From Yamagishiella unicocca (Eukaryota; Chlorophyta; Chlorophyceae; Chlamydomonadales; Volvocaceae), in the NCBI GenBank assembly GCA_003116995.1, contig BDSL01000033.1, positions 744,001 to 808,000 on the forward strand: 64,000 nucleotides of DNA, written 5' to 3'. Shown piece by piece: positions 1-11,932 of this stretch. How positions within the stretch are numbered: the first letter of the stretch is position 1; the number at the start of each line of letters is the position of its first letter. The notes below the pieces were generated by a model. It saw only the letters and a program-made list of their open reading frames with translations. It searched no databases and was not told where the DNA came from. A program made the translations under genes and the position numbers.

Positions 1-332
1 CTACGAATGAATCGAAAGATGCATCACAACGCGCTATGAGCTGAAATGCTCTATGCTTGGTACCTCAGAAACGCACCGCACTGCCACTCCCGCGACCTCT
101 CAACGGCGCTCCAGGTCAAATCAGACGCGGCAGAGCGACACAGCACGCCGCATCGACCTGGCGGCTCCTGCCCTCACCACAGCTGCACGGCAAACCCCTA
201 AAAGCTAAAACACCACCACGGATCACAAACGGTACCTCAGCTGGCGGGGCCCCCTCCATAGCACCGGTCACCGCCCCTCAGCGGTCCAGCCGCCTCCGCC
301 TCCCAACGCGCCACACCATGCGCGCTGGCGGC
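1..332. other. 3' flank of the CCDC90/MCUR1-like gene
   Basis: No gene is supported here. The stretch lies just downstream of the minus-strand stop codon at 333 and probably holds the 3' UTR. A 128-codon open frame on the plus strand starts at a TTG, has no recognisable domain and is not called. Confidence 0.4.
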
Positions 333-2798
333 TCAGCCGCCCGCGCCCATCTGCACGAACCGGGATATCGTGAAGGCGATGGCGGAGAAGGTTCCCAGTA
401 TCGTGATGACCGACTTGATCTGAATGGGGGGCCAACCGGGTGAGGCAGCCGGGGAGGCAATTCGGGGAGGCGACCCAGGGAGCCCAGATGGGGGCCTTAT
501 GAAGGCGTGGGGTGGGTCCGTGTGAAGGGTACTATACCGCCCGTCAAAGCTCCGGCGGTACCTGCAATGGAGGCTGCATAAGGCCCCAGCCCAGCCCTGT
601 GCTGATGGCCGACAGCCCCACCCGACCTCCTGCTCCCTGCCCCGAACCCACGTCACCACGCTGCCGTACCGTGTCGTTCTTGCCCTTCTCAACGCTGGAC
701 TTGAGCTCGTTGATGTCCTGGCGGCGAGGGGGCGTGGTGTGGTGTAGTGTTCCAGAAGAGAACGTGGTGTGGTGTGGGGGGCGCAAGGCAGGTCGCGCAA
801 CCTCGCGAGGCCCAGCCTCCCTCCCTCCCCCCCTCGTCCACTCACCCGGTCCACCAGGATCTGCAGCTCTGTGGTCTTGTCGCGGATGGCCTGAAGGTCG
901 TCACGCATGCGCCTGGTGATGGTGGGTGCAACGCGGGGCGGGAGGCGGTTAGGCACAGGCGGTGCCAGGAAGGAGCAGGCGCGGGTGTGCGGTTTGAGAC
1001 AGCCGCCGGCACCGCACCGAGGTTCAAGTCGCAAGGTTGAAGGCGACTCACCCCTTCTCGAGGTTCAAGTCAAGCCGCTGGCTGGCGCTCAGCTTATCCA
1101 TCTCGTGCCTGTGAGCGACGGCGGGGGCAGGGGCGGGGAAGGAGGAAGCTTCGAGGGGAGGAGAGGAGACCCGTGGGTGCTTTGTCCGGCAAATGCTCTC
1201 AAAATGTGTCGTCTCGGCGGGTTCCGCTAAAAATGTGTCGTCTCTGCGGTTTCCTCTCCACCCGGTTCTCCTTGCACACCCCCCCTACACACGCACTTGA
1301 CCTCCGCCTTCATTTTGTCCAGGTAGCTCTGCTGCCGCTCGATGTCCTTGTTCATGTTGGCCCGGTGCATGTCCTGTGCGGGAGGTGTCGTACACGCATG
1401 CGTCAGGTGCCACTCAGCCACGAGTGGCTCCGCAACACCCGGATGAACCCTCTGAGCCCGCCTGCGTCCATAAGGCCCTCTCCGCCGGCCCCCAAACACC
1501 GAATAAGTGCCCCCCGAAGGACCCGGGCTGCGGTTACAGGCGCAGCCCTTGGCCAACCGGCAGCCCCCTTGCGCTGCCAGCCGTTCCGCCAGCCTCAGGA
1601 TCCAGGCCTGGCCACGACCCAGATCGCAGCCACAGCTCACATCCGTCGCCGCAGCTGCTGACGCTGGCTAACACCCCACAGGCAGTGGCTGCTGATGCGG
1701 GCTAACACCCCACAGGCAGTGGCTGCTGAGTGTGCAGCCCTAGCGAGCAGTGCCGCCCGGGGCACCCGAACCCGCGTCCTCCCTTCCCAGCCCGCCAGAC
1801 GACCCTTGCTCCGCTGGTGCCAGCAGCCGCAACTTCCATTGGCCCCCGCTGCCGTACACCCAGTCCAGGCCCAGCCGCTGAGGCCCCAGGCGCGCACCTG
1901 GGCCTTTTCCAGCTCGTTTTTGAAGCTCTGGATCTTGGCCACCTGTTCGAGGATGCTCTGGGGGAGGGCGAGGGTGGGGAGGGGAGGGGTTACAGGAGGT
2001 TGACCGGTGGCAATGGACTTGGTCGGCTGAGGCCTGAGGTAAGGGGGGGCGTCGCCGAACGAAGCGGTCAACGTGACTTATGCTGCCTCCATGAAAAACG
2101 GTGGAGTTGCACAGCCCACTCTTTCCCCGCACCCAGGCCATGTGCCTTTGCCGTACAAAGCACCGTACGACGTGCTGCGCCGAATGACTGGAAGCGAGGC
2201 CCAACCGCAAGCCATCGGAGTTCACAGTCAGCTGCAGTGACGAGTAGACGAGCGGCTTGGCCAGCACCGACAGGTACCCAATACGACGCACCGTGAGCCC
2301 AAAACCCATCCTTGTAACTCCCTGTCCAACCCCCCAGCAGAACCATCCACACACAGCACCTCACCTTTTCAAGCACCACCTGCTTCACGAACGTGTCCTC
2401 CATCTTCAGCTTGTTCTGTATGATGAGCACCGTGATTTTCTGCGCGAGGTGCTCCGCGGCCTCGCGCGGCAGGCCCGATGCCTCGAAATGTTTGGACTGT
2501 GCCACACGGGACAAAGTAGCCTCATAGGACACTGTGCGGATGGCGACTGCAAGGGAACCGAAGCGGCCATCGGCCCTACCAGGTCCAGCGTGTCCACGAG
2601 AAGGCTATCGCTGACCATCTGTTTCCGTATTTCTTCTAACGTGCTGTAAGCACGCCGCAAATGCACACCATCGCTGTTGGGAAAAACACGCGGCTGGCTA
2701 AATGCTTTTCGCGACGTCGTCAGGGCCAGCTGCTCTGCGTATCGGGGCTGCTGCGCTAGTTGGCCTACAAGCGCTACAATGCCCTTCAGCCTGGACAT
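333..2798 (-). CDS. mitochondrial CCDC90/MCUR1 (DUF1640) family coiled-coil protein
   Basis: Eight exons on the minus strand (2798-2580, 2496-2365, 1957-1898, 1373-1297, 1108-1052, 912-846, 717-670, 419-333) join in phase to 248 codons. The ATG at 2798 opens a basic, Ser/Ala-rich N-terminus that looks like a mitochondrial presequence. Next comes DTLDLSKHFEASGLPREAAE, which fits the DUF1640 opening (DTxxLVxxLExxGFxxxQAE). The middle is coiled coil with the family hallmark LDLNLEKG. The C-terminus is one hydrophobic segment (VITILGTFSAIAF) followed by SRFVQMGAGG. Known: family members (human MCUR1/CCDC90B, yeast Put7) are inner mitochondrial membrane proteins tied to calcium uniporter or respiratory assembly and proline metabolism. 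The exact role in algae is inferred. It is divergent from the gene starting near 3418. The short intron 2579-2497 was placed by family alignment from memory. Confidence 0.8.
1201..1256. repeat. 29-bp tandem duplication in an intron
   Basis: Two imperfect copies of a unit starting AAAATGTGTCGTCT begin at 1201 and 1230. They sit in the intron between the exons 1373-1297 and 1108-1052 of the CCDC90-like gene. Confidence 0.7.
1666..1733. repeat. 34-bp tandem duplication in an intron
   Basis: Two near-identical copies of a unit beginning GGCTAACACCCCACAGGC start at 1666 and 1700. They lie in the intron between exons 1957-1898 and 1373-1297 of the CCDC90-like gene. Confidence 0.75.
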
Positions 2799-3417
2799 TT
2801 CACCTCCTGTCCTGGTTAATCTTTCTATCAAATTTTAGACGCGATCATAAAACGTGTATCATCTTAACAAGGTGAGGTATACAGTAATTGCCACGGTCAA
2901 TGTAGCGGGGGCACATGACAAAGTACATTTGTAAAAATGTCAGTACGGCGTGCACGCGCGCAAATCCATACACAAAGACCATGGTATGCAAAGACATATT
3001 TCTACCCGCGTCAGCTGGCTGGAACGAACACGGTAGTGGTCGTGTCGAAGATCGACCTCCATAAAAGGCCACCATATATAGAAGGCCAAAGCGACCTGGC
3101 TTGAGGTTACCGCGGTAGCTGCTTGAAACACACTTGGTTGCCAGTACTTAGCCGCACACGGAATTCAAGTATTTGGTAGGGAGGGGCTGCAGCCAGGGAC
3201 AGCATCAGCGTTGGTTGCAAAGCCGGCTCTCGGCAGCTGCGGCCCCAGACACGACCCACATCTTTTCAAACCCCCCACACACACATCACTCGTGATCAGC
3301 TCCCACACGGCCGCGGTCTAGTCCGTCTGTGGCCGTTGCGGCTCGCCAACCGCTCCCGGCCCCCGGCCCCCGCGTGTGCGGAGTGGGGGGGGCCCGCTCC
3401 TTCCCTAACCGAGCCAC
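2799..3417. promoter_or_regulatory. shared divergent promoter region
   Basis: About 620 bp separates the start codons of the minus-strand CCDC90-like gene and the plus-strand OPR-like gene, so it must hold both promoters and 5' UTRs. A CATATATAG stretch near 3072-3080 could be a TATA element, but nothing else marks it. The 5' end of the OPR-like gene is uncertain, so part of this region may be transcribed. Confidence 0.4.
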
Positions 3418-6400
3418 ATGCCGCTACGGCAGCGTCCATCACCCTACCATGAGACCATATTGGTACCTGCGCAGCTGCCCCATGTCGTACGGTGCGGTGG
3501 CTTCTGGATCCCAGTCGCCCATCCCTCAGCTCACGCCTCCGGTCGCGGCATCTCCAGCACCGCGTTTGGCCCAGCTGCGCCGTGGAGGCACCAGCAGCGC
3601 GCAGCGGCAGCGCCGGCACCAGCGGCCATGCCGTACGGTGTGTCGGTGATGGTTCCGGAGCCGGTTCCGGAGGCTTCGTCGCTGCCGGAGGATCCGCCGC
3701 TGCGCAGCGAGCACATCGACCTTACGCGTGACATCAAGCGCTGCCGTACATGGCGGCAGCTGAGGTGATCCAACCCCATCACGTCATCACCCCATCACGT
3801 TTGCGATTGTGAATGCCGTTCGGTGATCGGGTGTGCGACATCAACATGGCTTGGGGCCTCTGGTTTGCCTACTGCGTTTGCTGACGCGGCCAGGCCAGGC
3901 CGTGTGTGTTTCGAGCGGAAACGCGCACCAGCTGTCGTAGCGACGTGAGTTCGGCAGTTCCTCTCTCAGTGCCATTAACACCCTCCAACCCACGCGCCCC
4001 GCGTAGGCGCCTCTACTGGGCCAACCGAACTCGTCACGGCGTCGTGAATGTGGTGTCGTACTTCACGCAACTGGCGGCGCTGCTGCCCGACCTGCCGGGC
4101 CTGTTTGCGGAGGAGACGGATGAGGAGGCTGCAGCGGCCCTGGCAGTGGCGGGCGCTGGTGAGCACGACGTGCCTGGTACGGCACGGGGCTCTGGTGCTG
4201 CTGGTGCTGCTGCCACTGCCAGCCGGCCTTTGCGGTCGGTGGGCAGTGGGAAAGCGCCCAATCGTCATCGCCATGGTCCCGGCGGCGGCGGCAGCAGTGG
4301 TGGGGAGCGGCAGGGGATCCGCAGCGTCGCTGAACGTGCCGCGTTGCGGCAGCTGGTGGTGCGGCTGGTGTACGACGCGTGCAGGTGAGACCCTTGCGGC
4401 ATCATAGGCAGGGTGTACGGCATAGGCAGGGTGTACGGCAGGCATGGGTGCTGTCGATGCGCATGGGTTCAATGCGTGCGCGGGTTCGATTCCTGGGTTC
4501 AAGGTGAGGGGCTATCAGATGCGAATGCGAAATACACACAGGCCGTTTAGTGGTTTCGGAGCTGTGGGCTGCAAGGGATGGGGTTCCTATCTTGCCAACA
4601 ACTCGACAACACACTTGGCCGACCACTCCGCAGTTTCACTCGGGAACATGTGGCCGCGGGTCGCCTGGACGAGGCGCTCCGGAACCCGGTGGAACCATAC
4701 GACACGGACGCGTACACGTCGTACTGCTTGGATTCGGAACGCGGCTTTGGCGGCGCCGGGGGCAGGTGGCCGAATGCAGCCCCCGGCGGGGGTTCCGGAG
4801 CGAGTGGCTCGCAGGCGGAGCAGCAGCAGCAGCAGGAGCGCCCTCTGTCGTTTTGGGATTGGCTCCGAGACCGGCCCGAGGCGTGGGTGGAGCCGGTAAG
4901 CATGCAGGTCACCGCCGGGCTTCAGCACTGGGACGCCGACGCAGCCACTCAGCGCATCGACGGCGCCGGCGGGAGCGGTGCCGCCAGCACAGCGTACGCC
5001 GGCCGTAGGCGAGTTCCATTGTGCTACGGTCCCCTGGAGCTGTCGACGCTGGCCTGGGCGGCGGCGCGGCTGCAGCTGCACCGCGTGGTCCCGGAGCACG
5101 CCGCCTGGCTGCTGCACGACCTTCTGCACGGCAGCTACAGGCAGATGCAGTACTTTGACGGCCGCCAGCTGGCCCAGCTGTCGTACAGTGTTTCGGAGCT
5201 GGGCCCGTGCGTGCCTCCAAGGAAGTGGAGGCGGCGGTTCCTGCAGGCAACGAGGCGTCGCATGGCCGAGATGGACTCGCAGGCAAGAGATGGGTTGGGG
5301 TGCGGGGAGGGGACGCTTGCAATGCAAACCATGTGGGAAGGTGGCAGTCAATTACCCAAATACCAAAGCGGTATCTGCTTGTTCGCGTATCTGCTTGTTC
5401 GCGCTGAAAAGCGAAGGAAGAACACACCGGTGTTGCTTCTAGAACGTGGAAATGGAACCGCGCATGGCCGTAGTAACCTGGAGGGGCAGGAGTCGCTACA
5501 ACCCTGCTCGCTTTTCAGCGCGAATGCAAACCGGGTTTATTCCGAAATTCGCTGCCTGGGCTAAAATTGGGATTTAAAGAGACTTTTGCCGCCTGGACCC
5601 CGAAAACGGTTTTTTCCGCTTGCCGAAATCGACAATACCGGTAAGCCGTCATCGCTATCATTGGCGTAAGGAGCCCAAATGTCATTACAATTGGTAGAAA
5701 ACAAACAAACTTTACAAAAAATAAGCGGCTGTTGCACCCACCATCGGTGGCTTAAGCTCCCTTATAAGCTTGGAATTCACCAATCTTGGTATGACCGTAC
5801 TTGAACAGGATCTGTTCTATAGGTCATACACCTGTCTGTGTTCTTTAACTCAGACAAGCTCCTCAACCCAGACGAAGAAACACAGTCCCGGCGCCTGAGC
5901 GCAACGTATGGCCGCAGTGGCCGTGCCGCTGGCACGGACGCGCGGCTCTGGATGAACGTCCCGCCGTGCAACATTCCGCCGGCAGGGATGGTGCTCGGGA
6001 CATTCAGATGGGTTCAATCTTTTATTTCTTTTTGAGTCTTCAATTCATGTTCGCGGGCTCCTGTGTTCTCCTTACGACCTGGCTGCAGTCCGTGGCGAAC
6101 TTGGCTCACTCGTTGGAGCCGCTGCAGCTGGCTCCCGATCCCGCCTGGCTGCGGGGCCTGCTGGTGGTTTCGGGGCTGCTCATGGCGCGACAGCAGATGT
6201 CGGCGGCGGAGCTGACACAGCTGGGCTGGGCAGTGTTCAGCATCCGCAAGAGGTGCGTCTTTGCAGGCGCAGCTGGGTCGGAGCCGGACAAGGGGAGGGG
6301 GCGAAGCAGCGGTTCATTGGTCCCAAACATGGCGGGGTGCTGTATGAGGTCAGCTACTGGGCCACTGACGCATACGTGGCAAAACAATGGAAACGTGTGT

Positions 6401-9400
6401 CAACAGCTTCCACAGCCTCTGGATGCGAAGTTGAATCGTCCGTGCAACCCGTTATGCCTCCAAAGCCGTCAGGCCACTAACGGACGTCCTGTCCTGCCAA
6501 CTAACTTCAACCACCAACCTCCCATCAGGCTGTACCGCCCACGCCACTGGGCAGCGGAGGCGCTGGATGTCGCCCGGGACGCCCTGCAGTGCCACCTGAC
6601 CGGTGGCACCGGCGACCAGCCTTCAGCCAGCCCTCACCCAGCCTCGCAGCTACTAAACCAGCTCCCGCAGCTGCTGGCGGACATGGACGAACCCCTGGCG
6701 CCACAACAGGTCGACGAGCTGCGGCAGCTGCTGCCGCCGCCATCAATAGCTGCGGGCGCCGGTGCGAGCGCCGTACACGATGCCGTACACGGTGACGCCC
6801 GTGGCGTACTCCTAGCGCCCTCCGCACCACCTGCCGTACACTATGTCGCCACCGGCAGCAGCGGCGCAGACCTGGCTGCACCGGGGGCGGCAACTATAGG
6901 ACCCGATATGGCGGCGGTGGCCGCTTCGGCATCCGACGCCTCGCACGACGGGCGCCAGGCACTGGAAGGCGGCCCATGGGTCTGCGACCGCGCGGCCGCT
7001 CTCCTGCTTGCTGACGTGGCTGGTGGCGGCCAGCCGCACAGCGCCCTGGCGGTCTGGTTGCTCAGGCAGCCGCCGGCGGTGCTGCTGCTGCTGAGGGCCT
7101 GGCTGGCCGCGGACCGGGCCGGCGCCGCAGCCGAGGGGAGAGGGGACGGCGAAGGAGGTGCCCTGCGTCGAGGCCTGGCACCGCACGCGGCCGCGGCCTT
7201 CGACATGGCGACTTACATGACCAGGTGCGGTGCTGCTGGGGGCTGGAGGTGCTGCTGGGGGCCGGAGGTGCTGCTGGGGGCTGGAGGTGCTGCTGGGGGC
7301 CGGAGGTGCTGCTGGGGGCCGGAGGTGCTGCTGGGGGCTGGAGGTGCTGCTGGGGGCTGGAGGTGCTGCTGGGGACTGGAGGTGCTGCTGGGGGCCGGAG
7401 GTGCTGCTGGGGGCTGGAGGTGCTGCTGGGGGCTGGAGGTGCTGCTGGGGGCCGGAGGTGCTGCTGGGGGCTGGAGGTGCTGCTGGGGGCTGGAGGTGCT
7501 GCTGGGGGCTGGAGGTGCTGCTGGGGGCCGGAGGTGCTGCTGGGGGCCGGAGGTGCTGCTGGGGGCCGGAGGTGCTGCTGGGGGCTGGAGGTGCTGCTGG
7601 GGGCCGGAGGTGCTGCTGGGGGCTGGAGGTGCTGCTGGGGGCTGGAGGTGCTGCTGGGGGCCGGAGGTGCTGCTGGGGGCTGGAGGTGCTGCTGGGGGCG
7701 GAGGTGCTGCTGGGGGCCGGAGGTGCTGCTGGGGGCTGGAGGTGCTGCTGGGGGCCGGAGGTGCTGCTGGGGGCCGGAGGTGCTGCTGGGGGCTGGAGGT
7801 GCTGCTGGGGGCCGGAGGTGCTGCTGGGGGCGGAGGTGCTGCTGGGGGCTGGAGGTGCTGCTGGGGGCCGGAGGTGCTGCTGGGGGCTGGAGGTGCTGCT
7901 GGGGGCCGGAGGTGCTGCTGGGGGCCGGAGGTGCTGCTGGGGGCCGGAGGTGCTGCTGGGGGCTGGAGGTGGCAGCGGCCGCCGTCGCGGACCGAATGCA
8001 GCAGCTGGATGCCTCGATGATGTCCTCTGCCGCAGCTGACAGGACCTCCTTCCTGTGCACCAGACTATGACAGCCCGCGTCCCACCGTGCCTCTTTGCTC
8101 ACGCCACCGTATGCGAGGCCACTTCACTTAACCAACTGCACAAGCGTTACTGGATCGTTTCTCCCCCCCCCTCTCTCCCTCTCTCTCTCTTGACCTCTTT
8201 GTCCACTCTTTGCGGCTGCCGTCTACCTTCCCCTCGGCAGGCACTTGGCAGATACCATCATCCCGCCCGCAGACGACGGCAGTCCAGCTGTCAGTGCGTA
8301 CGGGGACCAAGCCCACTGGGCCGCAGCCGCGGCTCTCTCGGCGCCCGCCACCTCCGTCACAGCGGCCCTGTGCGGCGGCGCGGCCGCCGCTCCACCGCAG
8401 CTACCGCCGCCCTCCGTCAGCCGGCCCTGGCGGCCGCCCCACCGCGCCGCCAGCGGCGTCGCCGCTGCCTCTCCACAACCTCAACAACAACCGCAACCTC
8501 AACAACAACCGCAACCGCAACCGCAACAACAACCGCAACCGCAGGCCGGCTACGCGGCTGCCCTGCAACCCGCCCCGCCCGGCTCCCTCCTCCTCACTCT
8601 GCACACCAGCTGCTGGCCGGGGCCCGGCTGGCTGGAGGCGCTGGCGGCCGCCGCCACCTCGCAGCTCCGAGGGCCAGGGTTCCGCGCGCAGAGCCTGGGC
8701 ATGCTGCTGTGGTCCCTGGCCGGCCTGGGCTACAGCCCCCCCCCTGGCTGGCTACAGCCGTGGCTGGAGCGCGCGGCGGAGCTGTGGCGGGACTTCCGGC
8801 CGCCCAACCTGGTCAGCGTGCTGTGCGTGCTGAGCGCCTGGGGCGAGCTGCCGGCGGGGCGGCACGGAGCGGCGCTGCGCGCCGCTGCGGTGAGGCTGGT
8901 GCCGGTGATGGGCGGTCGGGAGCTGCAGCTGACGGCGTCGGCGCTGGCGCAGCTGTGTGAGCTGCCGCCGCTGGCGGCGCCGATGGGTCAGACGGTGGGC
9001 GAGGATGCTGGCAATGATGGAGGCGGCGGTAGAGGCGCGGGCGAAGGCGGAGGCGGGCAGGGGGGAAGTGGAGGGAGGCAGGGAAGATATGACAGAGGGG
9101 GCGGGAGAGGTGGCGTCAGGAGGGGTGGCGGCAGCGAGGGAGGCAGGTTGGGTGGGGCACGAGGGAGAGAAGGCAGGGGTGCTGGGGGCGGGGGCGCTGG
9201 GGGCGGGGGCGAGGGGCTCTTTGTTCCTCTGCTCGCCGATGCCCTCCCGACGGGGGCTTCGCGGACCGCATCGGAGGCGCAGCCGCGGGCGTACGGCGGC
9301 GGCGGCGGTGGCGACGACGCCAGCGGCGAGTCGTACGGACAGCAGCAGCGGCGGCGGCACCGCAGTCTGGAGCCGCGGATCGCACGAATGCTGGTGGACC

Positions 9401-9852
9401 GCGCCGTACAAGTGTCGTACAGCTACAGCCCGCGCCACATGGGGCGCGTGCTGCAGCTGCTTGTGTTTCGACTGGGCTGCCCCGTCGACCTGGCGGCCCT
9501 TCGGGAAATGCTGTACGGCCATGCCGTACACCTCGAGGGTATCGCCGCCGCCGCCGCCGCCGCCACCAGGCGTCGACGAACTTCCGGGCGACGGCAAGCG
9601 GTTTCGGAGCCGGCCTTCGGAACGGCGATGGACGGCGAAAGGGGAAGCCCCAGCAAGAGGGGCGATGTTGGCCGGAGGCGGGATCTGGTGCGCCAGCAGG
9701 AGCTTCGACAGTTGGCGGCGGCGGCTTTGGATGCGGTGAGGGCCGTGGTGGCGGCGGCGGGGGGGCGGGCACCCAGTGACGAAGCGGCGGCGGCTCTGCT
9801 ACCTGGGCGGTGGTGGCGGGCGTACCTGGCAGCGCTGGCGGCACTGGGATAG
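3418..9852 (+). CDS. OPR-like (octatricopeptide/helical repeat) organelle RNA-binding protein
   Basis: Six exons (3418-3764, 4007-4384, 4562-5282, 6089-6252, 6529-7224, 8241-9852) join in phase to about 1305 codons. Exon 1 ends with DLTRDIKRCRTWRQL and exon 2 continues with NVVSYFTQLAALLPDLPG, the usual opening of volvocine OPR/RAP-type helical repeats. Later repeats include LSTLAWAAARLQLHRV, AELTQLGWAVFSIRKR, LGMLLWSLAGLGYSPPPGW (the PPPxW signature of OPR proteins) and MGRVLQLLVFRLGCPVDLAA. Poly-Gln (4816-4836, 8475-8545), Gly-rich (about 9010-9220) and Ala-rich tracts interrupt the repeats. Known: OPR proteins act in chloroplasts or mitochondria on the stability, splicing or translation of specific RNAs; the target here is unknown. 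The start is tentative: the ATG at 3418 opens the frame but an upstream exon is possible. Intron 5282/6089 would be GC-AG. The intron 7225-8240 holds the minisatellite. Confidence 0.7.
7229..7972 (+). repeat. 19-bp minisatellite inside an intron
   Basis: About 39 head-to-tail copies of GGTGCTGCTGGGGGCYGGA, with Y alternating between C and T and a few 18-bp units lacking Y. The array begins four bases after an AG|GTGCGG donor (7224/7225) and ends before a CGGCAG acceptor at 8240. Phases match across that intron (phase 2), so the array is most simply intronic. Because 19 is not a multiple of 3, the reading frame rotates through all three phases. Confidence 0.9.
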
Positions 9853-10067
9853 TCGCATGCCGGTGGCTCGACATGCGTGTGTATGTGCGGACGGCTGGGG
9901 TGTGGTGCATCGCGGCAGGGTCACATTTACACGAGGGCTTCGGCTGCCCATTTTCGGCGCGGGTTCTGGATGACCATGGCAATGCCTTTTGCTATTAAAC
10001 TGTGAAGCCTGATACCATTCTGCAATATCCCGGTAAAAGTTATTCGCCCTCGGTCCTCTGGGTCCGC

Positions 10068-10072
10068 TGTAA
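10068..10072 (+). terminator. putative poly(A) signal TGTAA of the OPR-like gene
   Basis: A TGTAA pentamer lies 216 nt after the stop at 9852. TGTAA is the standard volvocine poly(A) signal; assignment here is by position only. Confidence 0.4.
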
Positions 10073-10163
10073 CATGCTTCGTTCATTCCAACCGTGCCTA
10101 CGCACATGCGCGGGTTTGCAGGGCACACTCGATCCGGGCAAGTGAAGTAAATGCCCGCGCATT

Positions 10164-10168
10164 TTACA
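10164..10168 (-). terminator. putative poly(A) signal TGTAA of PEX10
   Basis: TTACA on the plus strand reads TGTAA on the minus strand, about 250 nt past the PEX10 stop codon. Confidence 0.4.
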
Positions 10169-10416
10169 TTAGTACCCCTGGCTTGCCAACCCGGGCGCAA
10201 GTTCAAAGCCTTGTTGCACACACCAGCAAAAGTCCTAAGTAAAACGTCCCACAAGCAACATGGTCCAGGAACGCTTCCGCCTGACTCGGCGGGTGCCGCC
10301 ACACTCTGTCACGAACCCCATGGAGCCCCATGGACTGAGCTTCCTCCTCTCCCGAGCTCCTCCTCGACCCGTGTGTGCGGTTACCGTTACCGTTATGCAG
10401 TTGTGCTTCCCGCCGT

Positions 10417-11900
10417 TCAGCAGTTTGTGTGGTACAGCGCCACCAGCTGCGGAGGCTTCACTGCGGCGCGACACAGCGGGCACTCGGGCTTCTCGACACA
10501 CCTGGTCGCAGGGGGGGGGTTACAAGTAAAGAACCGGTAACTCGACTGGAGTAATGTAGTTGGTGCATAGCCTTCATACTTCGGAACGCGGGGGGGTACA
10601 TAAAATAACCGTTGTTTCGACATGGGGGACATGATCGCAGGGCGGGGGGGGCAGCGGGAGGTAGGGGGAGGAGGTGGGCGGTGTAGTGTAGGAAAGCGTG
10701 TCGGTCGTACATACAAGGCAGAGAGTATCGGGTAGGCCCTGGAGCGAGGTTTCGGAACACGGGATGGTCCCTAGTCCCGGCTGACCCACCAGGTTGTGAT
10801 GCAGCCCCAGCAGAACGTGTGCCCGCACGGCGTGCTCGTGGGGTGGCTCTTGGGGGAGAGGCACAGCGGGCACTGCCGCAGAGACGTAAGCACCGGCAAG
10901 ACGCCGCCGCCACCACTACCGGCGGCCGCAGGGCGGCGCGTACCACGATAGGTCGCCGGAGCCGTGGCGGCTCCGGCTCCCTGGCCTGCACCTGGCACCT
11001 CAGGATCCGGCTGCTGCTGCGGTTGCTGCGGTTGCTGTTGCGGCTGGGTACGCTGCTTCAAGCCAAACACGTCCGCTTCCCACTGGCTGCCGCCACCGTA
11101 ATCGTGCCGCTGCACCTCCTCCCACCCCTCCACCGCCGCTCCGCCGCCACCACCGCCGCCGCCCGCCGCCGACATCCAGCTTTCCTTCCCCCATCCGCTG
11201 TCGCCTGCGTCGTCGCCGCCAGTGCCCCCTCCTCCTCCTCCTCCTCCTCCTCCGCTGCCGCCAGCGCTGCCGCCAGCATCAGTACCGCCGCTGCCCTCAG
11301 CTTCCACCTCCTCTTCCCCGTCATCGTACGGCAGATCGTCCAACATAACCGCCGGCTCGTCCTCATCGGCGTACCGCGCGACATCGCTCGCCGCAGCCTC
11401 GGCGGCGCCTCCGCGGCCTCGCTTCGCGACCGCCCCCGCCGTCCGCATCCGCCTTAGCACCGCCCGCGCCCTCAGCGCCGCCACCACCGCCAGCTGCAGC
11501 CCCAGGAGCAGCCCCAGAACCCGGTACGAGGGCCGCCTGCGGTTCACCCAAGAGCCAAGACGGAGGACTCATATACTCAGGGATAGAGGGAAGATAGCAA
11601 GGGCAGCACCCTGCTCCCCCACCCACACCCACACCACCACCACCTCCGCGACCCAGGTCGTGTTGCCGTCACGTCACGGCCGCCGTATCTCTCGCCTGTC
11701 CACCCGCCGGACCCCCCAGCTGGACCCACCCGCCCAGCTGGACCCACCCACCCCTGGAGCGGTCGCAGCGACAGACTGTAGCGCACGCCCGCGAGGCGGT
11801 GAGGCAGGCTGTAGTAGGTGCCGTACATGTAAAAGAGCGCGAGGTGCAGCCGGCCTGCGTACGACAACAGAGGCCTGCGAGCGGCGCCAGACGGGAAGGG

Positions 11901-11932
<32 letters not shown>

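Larger units (their letters stand above)
9853..10416. other. convergent intergenic spacer with 3' UTRs
   Basis: This 564-bp spacer lies between the stop of the plus-strand OPR-like gene and the stop of minus-strand PEX10. It holds one TGTAA on each strand. No further gene is supported. Confidence 0.5.

Noticed and set aside
2497..2579. Alternative 33-bp intron (2579-2547) in the CCDC90-like gene
   Set aside because: It is too short and breaks phase; the 83-bp intron ending at 2497 restores the family spacing.
7225..8070. Long Cys/Trp/Gly-rich frames in the 7.2-8.0 kb repeat
   Set aside because: All three forward frames are open because the 19-bp unit has no stop; matching splice phases place the array in an intron.
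8245..8960. Alternative frames over 8.2-9.0 kb with long open stretches
   Set aside because: High GC content leaves several frames open; only the frame joined in phase from 7224 carries the OPR signature and runs to the stop at 9852.
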